A stretch of 64,000 bases of DNA from Actinernus sp. WN-2022. Its lineage: Eukaryota > Cnidaria > Anthozoa > Actiniaria > Actinernidae. This document shows positions 1-11,345 of the stretch, piece by piece. The position numbers and the translations under genes are program-made. How positions within the stretch are numbered: the stretch's first letter is position 1; every line of letters begins with the position of its first letter. Location: assembly GCA_030867875.1 (NCBI GenBank), contig JAOWCC010000064.1, forward strand, positions 35,176,802 through 35,240,801, given 5' to 3'. The notes beneath the pieces were generated by a model that was not told the DNA's origin, searched no databases, and saw nothing but the letters and a program-made list of their open reading frames with translations.

Positions 1-453
1 CATCAAATATCGCCTGTGTAAACGGCCTTAAATAAAAATATAATAAATATTTTATTTGTTATAGCAGGCTGAGTATTACAGCTTAAAGCTGGTGGGGGCC
101 TGCTTTTACTCCTCACACACTCCCCACTACATTAACTGTTTTGGACACACTACACTCGACTCACGCATTAACAATGGTACCAGAGCGAGCCCAGTTGTCC
201 CAGAGATTGCAAAATTGGAGTCGGTCAGAATTGTTTTAGTTTCTGTCGTACCGCACTGTTGTGTTCTTTTGTCATCGACTGTTGTTTTTTTTCTTCCTGT
301 GACAGCTGACCTCGTTTTGATGCCTTTATGAATAAGATGTTGATGCGATTTCTCTCAGTGTTTGTTGTTCATTGTTCAATCTAATCAACATTTATTGAAC
401 TAGGTGTATACGTCTACACTGTAGTATAACTGGTTTTATCTGATTAATTCTAG
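1..453. other. Intron and dispersed repeat upstream of the first visible ATP6AP2 exon
   Basis: No exon was recognised here. Bases about 175-345 match about 27412-27620 in direct orientation (shared stretches such as AAAATTGGAGTCGGTCAGAA and TTTCTGTCGTACCGCACT), so this is a dispersed repeat. The acceptor for the next exon is TTCTAG ending at 453. Confidence 0.5.
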
Positions 454-2711
454 TGATTTGAAGGAGAAATTCCCCAATGAAATTCATGGCATCTTCCAAC
501 ACCTCGAGCCTCACCTGGCCTCACAAGACATGGAGTCCTTCCAACAACAGCTGCCTAACGTCAACCTACGTCACGATATGGTTAGATATGATGATGGGAT
601 GACTTGTTTACTTTATTGATGATGACAATGATTATGGTGACTATGATGATGATGATGATACTGCATTACCATCAACATCATTATTATCGTTATCAATGAT
701 GGTGATATTGATATTGATGATAATGATATCTCATATTTCCTTTAGGATGACGTCGTTAAGCAGTCCCTGTGCGATTCGTTGCACAATAAACTACTGGCAG
801 TGCAGTCCAAACTACAGGTAAGGACACTGGCTATTATTATAAGTAATAGCATGCCATGAGGCAAATAGGCCCTTTGCAGCTAACAGTCATGTGCTGATAT
901 AATACTTCGTTAACGAATGAATGAGCTCGTAATCCCCATGGGAAAGGCGTTCAATCACGTGAATGCCTAGCTGCAAAAGGTCCATTAGTGATTAAATATC
1001 CCCGAGAGCCGAGGGAGAGCCGAGGGAGAGCCGAGGTAGGATCTGTGGAAGTCCAGATGCCGCAGTCGGAGGGACATTTACAGATCCTCTCGAGGCTCAA
1101 AGGGAAATTTAATCACTAATTTTCGAAATGTCATGCTATCACTTTGTAATACTATTATCACCGAGGAACGGAACAAATCTCCGAGAAGTTTAGTTTTCTC
1201 TGCCTAAACTAAAGACGTCGCAGTTGAGATGCTTTTGAAAAAAAGTTTTATTATGCTTGATTGAGCGCCATTGATTGAATGATCCTGGCTTGCCCTGGGG
1301 ACAAGCGAGGTGTTTTCGGGAAGAATAACACTAAAATACAATGTAATTATGTGGTTGACTAGATATTCAAAGCACATGTATGGAATTTAATTACATTGCG
1401 TTTATGGTTTTAAGTATCCCACATGGAAGAAGCAGGTTTGAGAAATGAAGAGAAGAACTTTGTTGAGCCATAAAATAGGTAGGGTACAGGGTTTAACAGG
1501 TATTGCGCCATAACCCGGTGTGCCAAGGGACAGTCCAATGTTCCCTCATCAATGTGCATCACCTTCTAATTTTCCCTCTTGCATGTCAATAAGCCGGGAA
1601 AATTAGAAAAAATGTGGAAGCTGATGAGGGAATTTAGAAAATAAATGTCCCAGAACAAACAAAGAAAACCGAGGTGATTATGGTATTATACATAGTAATA
1701 GTACTACCGTAGCAATAGCTTGGGTAGTTATTCCCCAACGGTTTGGAGGTCTTTTTTAGAAAATAGAAACGTTTTCCATAGAGACACGGTCACTTGAGAG
1801 GAAAATTAACAATTCGAGGTAGTGGACAAACATTTTATTAACCAACCGTGAGATTGGTATAAAGTACATGTATTTAGGTAACGGTTAAAAATGTTTAGGT
1901 ACCGTTGGTTAACGGGATACCGTTTAATTCGAGCCCTAACTTTTGACACATGATATATTTTCTTTACAGCTATAGGTCGAACGGTTACTTAAGGGATACT
2001 ATCAACCCCGAAATGATAAACGTTCTCATAAGGAAAGACAAAAATTACTTCAGATTAGCAGAGTTTGCTTTCCAGATATACAAATGTACTGGAGAGAATT
2101 GGAGAATTTTTTATGAAGGATGCCAAACATTTGACTGGATGAAAAAAATACTACTTTTAAGTTAGAGCACTGTAACCGAAATCAAGTTTCTAGAATAAGC
2201 TTTTGTAATCCACTTTAATCTTTGCCATCCTCTGTCGAAAAGGTTTGAAAAGCATATCACGACATTCACATGGTATTTCACTTCTATCTCAGAGTTTTTT
2301 TTTTTTTGTAGATTTGTTTGAAGAAAATTGAAGGTTCAATTCGCTTGACATCTCCCTTTTAATCACGTTAACAATTTCTGCAGGTGAGCTGTCTCGGCAG
2401 AAAACGGCGTGCTGTTGAAGCCTTGACCGCTGCTCCCTCGCCATCGGTATGTCAGTCGTTATGAATACTACTCCATCAGTGATGTTTTCTGCTAAACGAA
2501 GAGCCAGTCATACATTCTTTATGAAGGATGGCAACGGCCCTAATGTCGAAAGAATACCTCATTGATTTGGGGCAATCACGGTTTCTGGGGAATTATCTAC
2601 CCACTCATCCCTTGGGTAACCATTAAATTTAGTTTATACCTCCTCCCGGTTAGCTCAGTGGTTAAGTGCCGGTCTGTCGAGCGGGAGGTCGCGGGTTCAA
2701 ATCCCGGCTGC

Positions 2712-2746
<35 letters not shown>

Positions 2747-4597
2747 GGTGCTGCCTTTGTGAAACAATCTCATTCTCAAACTGCAAATGGTTAGACCTTC
2801 ATGTCCTCTCGGATAAGGACGTAAAGTCGTAGGTCACGGCCACGTCGGCCTCAAGTTTATCAGTCTCACCAGATTGTAACGAGTTACCGTTATAAAGTTG
2901 CTTTACTTTATTTTCACGTTACTTTAAGGATGAAACGGGGGGGGGGGGGGGGGGGGGGGGTGGGTGGGGGTTTCCCAGACCGTGATTGATCCATTGATTT
3001 GGTCAAAGTGGAAAACAGGATGACTGACAGGGGACAAATTAATGTCTGCCATTTTCGTTTATTAAAGAATGCCAATCAGGATTAATGCTTTGCGAGCTTG
3101 AACAATAGAAAACCGTTACAATCGCCATTTTCGTACAGTTCAAATGTAAACACGGGCTCGCAAAGCATTAATCCTGATTGGCATTCTTTAATAAACGAAA
3201 ATTTCAGTGACGTCGTTTAAGTCATAACAGCTAATTCTAGTTAGGGATCTTACGATTTTAGACAAAATTCTACTTTCGGAAAAACATAATAAATGAACAA
3301 GTTCTAGTTTAGCCCAAGGCCATTCTCGATCAATTGACAACATTGTATAGAACTCATTTTCCAATAACCTGTTTCGATTACAGACAACTTAGTACATTTA
3401 GTTATCTCTTAAGCACAACAAGCCAATAGGATTCGAGTATTTTTTAATTACAGTTCCTTACTCAAACAAAGTACTATACAAATTGGGCTAAGAGATAACA
3501 GGAACCATTACCAGGAGCGTACCTATGTGATGGGTAGCGCCCACAGCACAGTAGACGATGTGGCTATTTATAGATATCCGATTCCCGCGAAATAAAATGG
3601 TTGCCATGGTTGCTTGCGCTGCGGACAATGCGCGCTCCCCTGCATAGGAAAATAGCTGCGTGAATGCATAATGAGGAAGTGACGTTTCGTCGTGCGATTG
3701 GTTTAGTGCAGGTATCGTTTGTCTACTTTCGCGGGAAACACAAATCGAAAAAATAGCTACATCATCTGTTCTGCTGTTGGACAGACCTAATCTGGGAGAT
3801 GCACGCTCCTGGTAATGGGCTCCTGGAGATAAACAATCCGATTCCTGGTCGGATATCGTTTCATCCATTTAAAAATGCATTGAAAGAACCTGTAGAGCTT
3901 TCCGCCAAGCAAATTAGTTACCAACTTCAGGTTGGATTTCTACGGAAAATATCTAAAGATATCTTTCAAGGTCAGTTTTCCTTTGTTCACTGAGGTCACG
4001 ACCCTACTTACAATAGGTGTCCATGTAAAGACACCTGTATGGTTCTCAATAACTATTGTTTGTAAATGACATAAATACAGAACGACATAGAAGACGAAGA
4101 GAAGAAAGTTAGAACGAGTCCACGATTCGTCATGGCGACTCCATGATCCGTCATGGTCAGTCAATGTTTAGTCATGGCCAGTCGTTGAGACCAGTAATAA
4201 AGTACGTAACTATCCAACCTTGGTTGTCGTCAGCTCTACGAGAATCCCCTCAGTTCAGGAAAAGCCTCCCTGACATTTATGTCAGCTCAACCTATTTGTT
4301 CAACAAAGATTTTAAAAAATTACTGCACCCAAATCAACGATTTCTTGCTATGGCTTTTAAGCACAAAAATCTTACGCTTTTCTAATTTTTTTTTCAAAGC
4401 CCAAGTACTCCAAGAACCCACTAAATCTGGCATACAACTACACACCCTTCTACTCAACCATCTTCAACATCTGGCTGTGGCTGGTGATAATCTTAGCTTT
4501 GTCAGTATACGTTATTTCACTGGTGCTGTGGTACATGGACCCTGGAAGGGACAGTATCATCTACAGGATGACCAGTCAGAGGATGAAAACAGAATAA
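454..4597 (+). CDS. ATP6AP2: ATP6AP2 (prorenin receptor / V-ATPase accessory protein 2), C-terminal exons
   Basis: Four phase-consistent exons are visible: 454-580, 746-817, 2384-2446 and 4400-4597 (stop TAA at 4595-4597). All internal junctions are GT-AG and phase 0; the first exon starts with one base that completes a codon from outside the window. The last exon reads NPLNLAYNYT, then a hydrophobic segment (IWLWLVIILALSVYVISLVL), then WYMDPGRDSIIYRMTSQRM and a short tail. This is the family's single transmembrane helix and its conserved MDPG-DSIIYRMT cytosolic tail. The third exon carries RKRR, where the family has a furin-type cleavage site (RKTR in human). Known role: a type I membrane protein of endosome/lysosome and surface, needed for V-ATPase assembly, and a prorenin receptor in vertebrates. 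The N-terminal ectodomain lies left of the window. Identity rests mainly on the last exon; the first two exons were assigned by splice phase and weak similarity. Confidence 0.88.
846..1137. repeat. Imperfect palindromic element in an ATP6AP2 intron
   Basis: Nested inverted arms are visible: ATTAGTGATTAAAT at 984-997 against ATTTAATCACTAAT at 1107-1120, and GGCCCTTTGCAGCTA near 870 against TAGCTGCAAAAGGTCC near 968. The centre has a short tandem GAGCCGAGG repeat. It looks like a non-autonomous foldback element; no protein is encoded. Confidence 0.45.
2641..2910 (+). mobile_element. tRNA-derived SINE (family A)
   Basis: The head carries Pol III box A (GGTTAGCTCAGTGGTTAAG) and box B (GGTTCAAATCCCG) at tRNA-like spacing. 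The acceptor stem does not pair, so it is not a functional tRNA. A unique body follows (CTCGGATAAGGACGTAAAGTC) and the element ends in a T-rich tail. It lies between the third and fourth ATP6AP2 exons. Confidence 0.75.
2936..2961. repeat. Poly-G run
   Basis: A near-continuous run of more than 20 G. It is probably polymorphic and length-unreliable in assembly. Confidence 0.8.
3051..3202. repeat. Perfect 47-bp inverted repeat (foldback element)
   Basis: Arms 3051-3097 and 3156-3202 are perfect reverse complements by eye, separated by 58 bases. The near-zero divergence between the arms suggests recent insertion or arm conversion. It sits in the last ATP6AP2 intron. Confidence 0.75.
3506..3817. 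mobile_element. MITE with CATTACCAGGAGCGT ends
   Basis: CATTACCAGGAGCGT at 3506-3520 is mirrored by ACGCTCCTGGTAATG at 3803-3817. Related end sequences recur near 8441-8465, 18950-18970, 31630 and 32227, so this is a dispersed family. No long coding region. Confidence 0.65.
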
Positions 4598-5500
4598 CGG
4601 CCCTTAAGGGACCACTAGGGACTGTAAGGGACATTGTGATCCCCTGAAGGAACTTTAAGATCTTCATGTTAAAATTTATTGAATTGAATTTTTTTTTTTT
4701 ACTTTTGAATGTGCCAAGTGAATGATATAAATGCAAGGTTTTGAAATTAATTATAGGAAAATTTAAATATTGTTGGCCGTATCTGCCAGCCACCTTCCGA
4801 CAACGCGGGTCCTCAGTGAGTTTTCAGATTCTCGAGGAGATTTTCACACTAAAATAACACAGCAACCGGTGGGGGTGGGGAGGAGGACTCTTGCAAGCAG
4901 GTTATTCCTGTTTATGTGTGTAGTTTTTGTTTAGTTGCAGTGGCGACACTTTCTCCGTGACTTTATGGTAGATGGACCAGTAATTAATTCCATTGTGTTG
5001 TTGTTTTTTGGCACAAATGGATACACGCACAGAGTAGAGTAATACAGTACCGCTCGAGACCTGTATTCTGATTGCACCATTATACAGTCTGTAGCTCTAT
5101 TGTTTGTGTACTGCACGTTCTAAAGGTTAGAGTGTTTTGTATATTGTTGGGTAAGCCAATGCTGTTGCTCGTTTCGAGCGGAAAGCCGGTTCACAGAGTA
5201 TCAGATTATGTTTCACGAGTTCAGTGCCATTCTACTGAAATAGAAGTGGCTGCAGGCATCACGCAGATAACGTCGGATGACGTCATCGTTTCTAAATATT
5301 GCAACGGATTATGAACTGTGTGTAATTTTGCCGTCAAATAAACGCTGTTCACACATTTACACAGGCGTAGCCATTGTTATATGTGTGTTGTACACTGTTT
5401 CGATTTCAAATTAATGTTTAGGCGACTCCTTGCTGACATAGCCCCGTGTGTTTTCAGCTTCCTTCAGGGGAAACTTACTGCATGGGGAAGTACCTTTCCC

Positions 5501-5789
5501 CACAGGCAGCCCAAGCTCTGTATTTGCACTGTGTGACCACTTCTGTTTATATGTCAAGCCATTATTTCACTTAATTCTCAGATAAAGAAAATAAACTCAC
5601 CTTAAGAGTTTTGCTATTGTCATGTTGTTTCTCTGGGGTCTAGAAATGGCGGTTATGGGGCATTTCTCTCACTTTGGGTTTGTATCTCTAGAGAGAAGAG
5701 AGAAAAATCTGAGAAGTAAGTGAAATAATGGCTTGATATATAAACAGAAGTGGTCACACAGTGCAAATACAGAGCTTGGGCTGCCTGTG
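5501..5789. repeat. Inverted repeat with about 80-bp arms
   Basis: Arms 5501-5582 and 5708-5789 match closely as reverse complements (for example GGCAGCCCAAGCTCTG against CAGAGCTTGGGCTGCC), with a 125-base spacer. It is typical of a non-autonomous foldback element. Confidence 0.7.
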
Positions 5790-5921
5790 CTTTCCCTTGC
5801 TTCCTTAAATAACTATACAATGAGACTCAACGAGGCCCACTCTCGAGGCCTTCCCTGGGCTTTAACCTTTAGTGCAAGACACACGTGGATTGACTAAGTG
5901 GCAGCCTGCCAACCCGACCAG

Positions 5922-6085
5922 CCAATCGGAAACGTTGCACCTGCTATAAAGCCACCCGTTCGAAGGTGCCCGTCCCATGTCTTAGTGTGTCAAACTGACT
6001 AACATAAGAACATTCATTTAATCGAAGAGTAATTCCCTGTGATTAGTAAACCGGCTATTGTTGGATTTCTACTTTAAAGGAGGTG
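5922..6085 (+). promoter_or_regulatory. Possible Pol II promoter followed by a splice donor
   Basis: A CCAAT box (CAGCCAATCGG near 5922) is followed about 20 bases later by a TATA-like CTATAAAG. About 140 bases further on there is a strong donor-like AAAGGAGGTGAGTCC. This order would fit a non-coding first exon for a rightward transcript, conceivably the PNPLA4-type gene, whose coding exon is preceded by an acceptor. It is inference from motifs only. Confidence 0.25.
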
Positions 6086-6514
6086 AGTCCTTATCTTGGA
6101 AGGCACATAACTGAAGAGTTTAGGAAAATGTTTCGAGTATCGAAGAGAGAGGGAGAGAGTGGTTGAGAATAACACTTATTACAGATAAGTCTTCACATAC
6201 TCTCGGTTTATTTGCTCCTCCTGGCGTGCTTTTGTTTTTGACACTGAAAATTAATTATTGTCATCTGTGTCGAAACATTTCGATTGATACCTTGGTTCTT
6301 CTACATAAAAAGTCTACATGGTCTTATTCTTGTTCCTACGTGAAACACGTGCAATTTATGGGGGGGGGGGACTACTTGTTACGGTCTCATTGAATATGTA
6401 GTTAGTAGGACGGAATTCGAATTGCAAAATACAAATTTAGCCCTTATAACACCGTTGGATATTCATGTCTCGCATCGTCTATTTTTAAAACAATTAGACC
6501 ACAAGCGCGAGATT

Positions 6515-6957
6515 TCTATTATACAAATAGTGTGTCCGTCTCGGAACTATCGGCTGATAGTTGCCCGCGGAAATTTGATGTTCTGAAAACAAATATAAGC
6601 CCGAGAACGAAGTTCGAGGGCTTATGTGCTAGTTTTAAGAACATCAAATTTCCAAGGGAAACTATCAGCCGATAGTTCCGAGACAAACGCATTCTATTTG
6701 TCGTTATTGTTCATCACAAAATTGTCTTCCGCTCTCAGCGGGCACTATTATACAAATAGACTATGTCCGTCGAGGAACTATCGGCTGATAGTTGCCCGCG
6801 GACATTTGATGTTCTTAAAACAAATATAAGCCCGAGAACGAAGTTCGAGGGCTTATATGCTAGTTTTAAGAACATCAAATTTCCAAGGGAAACTATCAGC
6901 CGATAGGTCCGAGACAGACACAGTCTATTTGCGTTATTGTTCAACACAAAATTGTCT
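6515..6957. repeat. Two adjacent palindromic units of the CTATCGGCTGATAG family
   Basis: Two units lie back to back (about 6515-6740 and 6741-6957). Each contains ACTATCGGCTGATAGTTGCC, GATGTTCT and AAAACAAATATAAGCCCG, then the inverted order through TTTTAAGAACATC and GGGAAACTATCAGCCGATAG. The same unit recurs at 38.9-41.0 kb. The short open frames here are palindrome artefacts. Confidence 0.8.
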
Positions 6958-7499
6958 GTATCAGCTGTATCAATGTTTATCCCACAATATTTACCGTATT
7001 TGGTGGCTGTTACCGCTATTCTACGTTCTACAAAATGCATTTGATAGCGATTTTCTTTGTGTTGTTGCTGTTTTCTCCACGACCGTGATCCTTAGCGTTT
7101 AAACAATAGATTGTTTTGATTTGACGTCATAATGATATAGGTCAATTCGAATTCTCGCTATTGTTTTTTATCGACTCACTTTGATAGTCGACTGAAACCT
7201 CGAGGTCGCAGTGTCATTGTTAATTCTCATGCAATAGTTATATCGTTCAGTGAAGAGAACTACATACATGCATACATACATATCTTTATTTAAACACGGA
7301 GGCCCTTTCATTTACAAATGCTCTTCCAGAGAGTCGTGTGATATTAAAAGCTAACAAATAACTACAATTTATAATATGTACTCTATACAATCAAATTAAG
7401 TATTGTTATATGAAACTATAGTTAAAATACTAATACTAATTACGACCTAAGTGATGTAAAAATTGATTGATGTTAGAAGCGTGACATATTCTTCCACAG

Positions 7500-7667
7500 T
7501 ATAGACCCATTCGAAAAATGGCGTCCAATTTAATTAACTATTGTTTAGTACTGACTATAGCGTCGCTTACACGGTCAAAAGTTTTTGTGTGTACTGACTA
7601 GCCTCGTGTTCACGTTACCAGGACAATAGCTTTTTAAATTGGACGCCATTTTTCGAATGGGTCTATA
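7500..7667. repeat. Perfect 32-bp inverted repeat
   Basis: Arms 7500-7531 and 7636-7667 are perfect reverse complements, beginning TATAGACCCATTCGAAAAAT. About 104 bases separate them. Probably a small MITE. Confidence 0.75.
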
Positions 7668-8233
7668 GCCCCCTTGTATAAGAAGCTTATTTAAGAGCTT
7701 CGCTATTTGGTCTAGGAATGAAACTGCAATTAGCTAATCGCCTTTTTTTTTGTTATATTGATGGACGTTCATCGTAGGGATAAATAAATCAGTAAGGTAT
7801 TTTGGTACCTTATTGTGCATGGTTCCCAAATGGCTACGTCGTCGCAGTTTCAGGTCTTACCAGCCGAGAAGATAAAATATATATTACTCTAAGTGTCTAC
7901 TTTATTTTGTTGTGTAGCAGTTCCCCGCGGACAAGAGCTATAGCACGTGGTCAAGGCATGTTCGGTGTAAGCATCGTCGCTATTGGTATGGTGTGCCAAG
8001 TGTGTTGCACGTGGTTTTTGTGCATCTGGTCCAACGAACTCCGAAAGAAGTACCACATCGATTAACCGAACCTACCAGCGGTGGATTTCAGAACCTGTGC
8101 CAGACATTTCAGCCTCTCCAAAAGACTTTGGAATGGACAGTTATTGTTATGGTTGCGCCTGCAAAGCTCAGCGCCAGCGGTGATTGTCCATTTTGCTTAC
8201 ATCAGTGAAAACTGGATTTACCAGTTTTCAATA

Positions 8234-8611
8234 TACCGCATTTACTCGATTAGACGCCGGGTCTTGAACTAACGCCGGTCTAGAATAAACGTCTATTCGA
8301 GGTACCGGCGTCGATTCGAGTCAGTCCCTATAATAGTTTTGTTTGTCGTTTTTTTACCTCGAAATTCTTTGATTATGAGGAATCTATAGCAGTTCGAGTG
8401 TTAAATGAATGTCAGAAATGGAAATAAGTGAGACCAGGAGCCCATTACCAGGAGCGTCCATGTCCCACACTATGTCTGTGAGTCAGCGTACGACCGGATT
8501 GAGCTATATTTAGAACAGATCTCACGGGAGTTCTCGTGCGCTTACTTAATAAACCCCGGGCCGACAAGGCCGAATTTTGAATAGAAGCCGTCTAATCGAG
8601 TAAATACGGTA
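8234..8611. mobile_element. MITE with TACCGTATTTACTCGATTAG-like termini
   Basis: TACCGCATTTACTCGATTAG at 8234 mirrors CTAATCGAGTAAATACGGTA ending at 8611, with one mismatch. The interior carries TACCAGGAGCGTCC near 8450, the end motif of the family seen at 3506-3817, so one element may be nested in the other. Confidence 0.65.
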
Positions 8612-9369
8612 CAGCTATTTCAAAAAGGTTGTATCGTATATGTTGCATTGTGCATTCAAATACCGGGGCCTGTAAATGGAAAATAAATTAGGTTGAGATA
8701 TAATGAGTACTTATAACACACGCGCGGACTTGACTAAACAGCTAGATGCACCATTAAATTCTTGCATTTTTCTCTTGGAGCGCGCATACACGAGATAACC
8801 TATTTTGGAATACCGCAAAGGAATACCGTTAATTGATTGTCGCTGTTAAAATACCACCTTTCAAAGACACCCGCAGCGAAGCCACAAGCGAAAAGGAAAT
8901 ACAGAAACTAAATCATTATACTACAAACCGTTTGCCATGGCATTACAAACACAACCAACCTAAGCTTTGCATCGTGCGTTTTCCTGTCAGTAGGTCTGTT
9001 GAAGTCTATCGCTTGTTGATTCTTTTGGATTTTTCAAGCAACAGCAAACACATTTGTACGTTCTCTAACTGCAAACGACCGCTCTTATAATTGCGTTTGA
9101 GTCCGCTACAAATTGTGGCACCATCAGCGACGGTGACTTGGCATGATTTTTCATCAGTAGACCTAGGATAAGAAAATTCCGACTTTATAACAACCAGGTT
9201 TCCGAGAGAAAGCAGTTTTGTACCTGAAACATGCACTTTTTTGAAAAAGACTTTGAAAAAGGCTTTTTCTAGATTCAACAATGGCATGTCCTCACTTCAT
9301 TCACCGCGCTTCTCTAAGCTGACATTAATCCCTCACTCCTCCCTCGCTCAGGCGCCCCAGCAAAAAGCA

Positions 9370-9690
9370 ATTTGGTGGCCTAAAAAATATCATTTATTTC
9401 TCCTTGTGAATGAAACTATTTCTGATTTATATATACGAAATATTTGGTAAAACCACTGATGTAAGCTCAAATATTACATGGATGTGTAAAATTATATTTA
9501 TCTCTGACAGCACGTGAGGCCTCCTGTGACATCACATCTTTAGCAGTTGGAAATAAAAACCTCTATACCTCATAAACACTACACTCAAATCGAGATATAT
9601 ATTACTATTCACATATTTACTTGATGTAGAATCGATTTTAATGATAAAAAAATGGGCTTATAGGCACTTAAAATTAATGCATGAGGTTTA
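9370..9690. repeat. Dispersed repeat, first of several copies
   Basis: Stretches such as GTGAATGAAACTATTTCTGA and TACTTGATGTAGAATCGATT recur in varied order and orientation at 34.0-34.87 kb and in diverged form at 47.46-47.80 kb. This is an interspersed AT-rich repeat, not coding. Confidence 0.6.
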
Positions 9691-10409
9691 AAAGTTTACG
9701 CTTTTACCCATAATTTGTATATATTTTCTGGAACTGAAATGCAAATATTCCGCTCTCTTCACTACTGTTAAGCTTGTCATATACCCCAACATATGGTGAA
9801 TATTTCGGGAAACCAGGTGAATATTCCGGGAAAACATTGGCTTAATTGTTTTTCGAAATGTTCTCGATAGCTGTAGCGGTGCTTCAAGCAGTTCCGACTG
9901 AGTTGAACGTCGATCAAATTTGAGGCGATGTGTTCAAGCTAGGTGATTAGAAATGTAATTGATCAAAAGGCCAAGTCAAGACCCACTTTAATTTATCAAA
10001 TTCTTGAGTAATAAATTATTGAAGTTCCTTCAGTTCAGGAAGCGCTGTCACTGATGTACCTAAGGGCGGTTTTAGATTGAGTGTCGTAAAACCAATACCA
10101 GGTAGATTAAAGCGCCATTGGTCAATCCTTATTTTGGCTAAAGCGAGAGATTTCGAGAGCAGCGAACGAGTGAGACTATCAAGTTAAACACTTCTTTACT
10201 TAATTTGAGTGAAATTTTTTTGGTAGATATAGATACGATTAGGAGGTGAAAAGGAGCAAATGAATCAGAGAAAACAGTTTTGATCTACGAAGTAATATCC
10301 CACACGTATTGATAACAATGATATCCCCAGCAATAATGACTGTCACGTAATAAAAAGGAATCTGTAGCGTACTGTCATCAGCCATACTGATCGATAAAAC
10401 GGTTCCTTG

Positions 10410-11345
10410 TCACAGCCAAGGCATTACTCTTCGCCTCTTACGGCACCTCTCAGTGCAGAGAATCTTTGTAAATTCTTTCCTGAACACATTGCTCATTACC
10501 GTGTAGATCATAGGGTTGACGCAGCTTGCAACCCCGATCATGACCGATGAAAACATGTACACGCCGATAGGCAACGAGTAAAATCCCTTTGCACTCTCGA
10601 TCAACGCAGAGATGAAAAGCGGTACGAAGCTCAGAGTAAAGGCAATAACGATAAGAAATAGAGTTCGTGTGGTCTTGAGTTCTTTCGTTCTCACTGCGGA
10701 ATTTTGCATAGCGTAGTTGTGCGAGTTAATAAACCGCCAGATTTTGAAGTAGCAGAAACACTGGAGGGCATACAACGTGGCAGTCAAAGTTAGCAAGATG
10801 GCAAAAACCAAGGTGCTAAACTTTAGACAACATGCGTTATATCCCATGTGGAAATATACTCCATTATACTGGATCACAAAAGCCATTGTAGCACAGAATA
10901 TGAGAGTGGTACCTACCACTGAGATAACCACGAACTTGTTCGTGATCACTCGAGAGTACAGATCCGGGCGTATCATCTTGCAATATCGGCAGACTGCTAT
11001 GAGCCCGAATATCATGACGGATTCCATGCCGCAGCAATGTATTACGAATCCTTGTATTTTGCACGAGATCTCTCCGATGTCCCACTTACCTGTGATAACG
11101 GCATAAGAGGTAAGAGGCATTGGAAAAGCGGCCATGACTATATCAGTTACCGCCAGGAAGACGAAGTACAAGTAGGGGCACTTGCGCAGCCGAGGGTTTC
11201 TGTAGGCAGCAATCAAGACAAGGCTGTTCCCCAGTAGTGCTGTAATGGTCAGCGTTATCCCGATAATGCTTTCTATTACTCTTGCATCTGTAGTTCTCGA
11301 GCGGGATATTTCTGTTGTGGATGACTCAACTGCCATGTTAGCCAC
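10410..11345 (-). CDS. Class A (rhodopsin-like) G-protein-coupled receptor, single exon
   Basis: This intact 311-residue single-exon frame has seven hydrophobic segments. Family landmarks in order: GN in TM1 (N40), LAVTD in TM2 (D68), the disulphide Cys at the top of TM3 (C95), CRY at 119-121 where most receptors have DRY, Cys in extracellular loop 2 (C172/C173), the TM6 proline (P242, in SFVP rather than CWxP), and NPMIY at 277-281. The C-tail is short and basic. Expected role: plasma-membrane receptor coupling to a heterotrimeric G protein. Ligand unknown; intronless receptors of this style are common in cnidarians, often loosely called melatonin-, opsin- or amine-like. The start at 11345 was chosen because it leaves a short N-terminus before TM1; M4 is an alternative. 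No N-glycosylation motif was seen in the N-terminus. Confidence 0.92.
   Translation of the reverse strand: MANMAVESSTTEISRSRTTDARVIESIIGITLTITALLGNSLVLIAAYRNPRLRKCPYLYFVFLAVTDIVMAAFPMPLTSYAVITGKWDIGEISCKIQGFVIHCCGMESVMIFGLIAVCRYCKMIRPDLYSRVITNKFVVISVVGTTLIFCATMAFVIQYNGVYFHMGYNACCLKFSTLVFAILLTLTATLYALQCFCYFKIWRFINSHNYAMQNSAVRTKELKTTRTLFLIVIAFTLSFVPLFISALIESAKGFYSLPIGVYMFSSVMIGVASCVNPMIYTVMSNVFRKEFTKILCTERCRKRRRVMPWL

Larger units (their letters stand above)
4598..10409. other. Intergenic, repeat-rich, no recognised gene
   Basis: Short open frames here are not conserved-looking and mostly fall inside inverted repeats. Recognised pieces are listed separately: palindromes at 5501-5789, 6515-6957, 7500-7667 and 8234-8611, a dispersed repeat at about 9370-9690, and a promoter-like patch at 5922-6085. 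Confidence 0.6.

Noticed and set aside
1950..2165. 71-residue frame with an acceptor-like start (TTTCTTTACAG) between ATP6AP2 exons
   Set aside because: It has no clear donor and ends in a stop, and it is not needed for a phase-consistent ATP6AP2; no family match was recognised.
3799..3993. 64-residue plus-strand frame ending at a GTCAGT donor-like site
   Set aside because: It starts inside the CATTACCAGGAGCGT MITE and has no recognisable homology.
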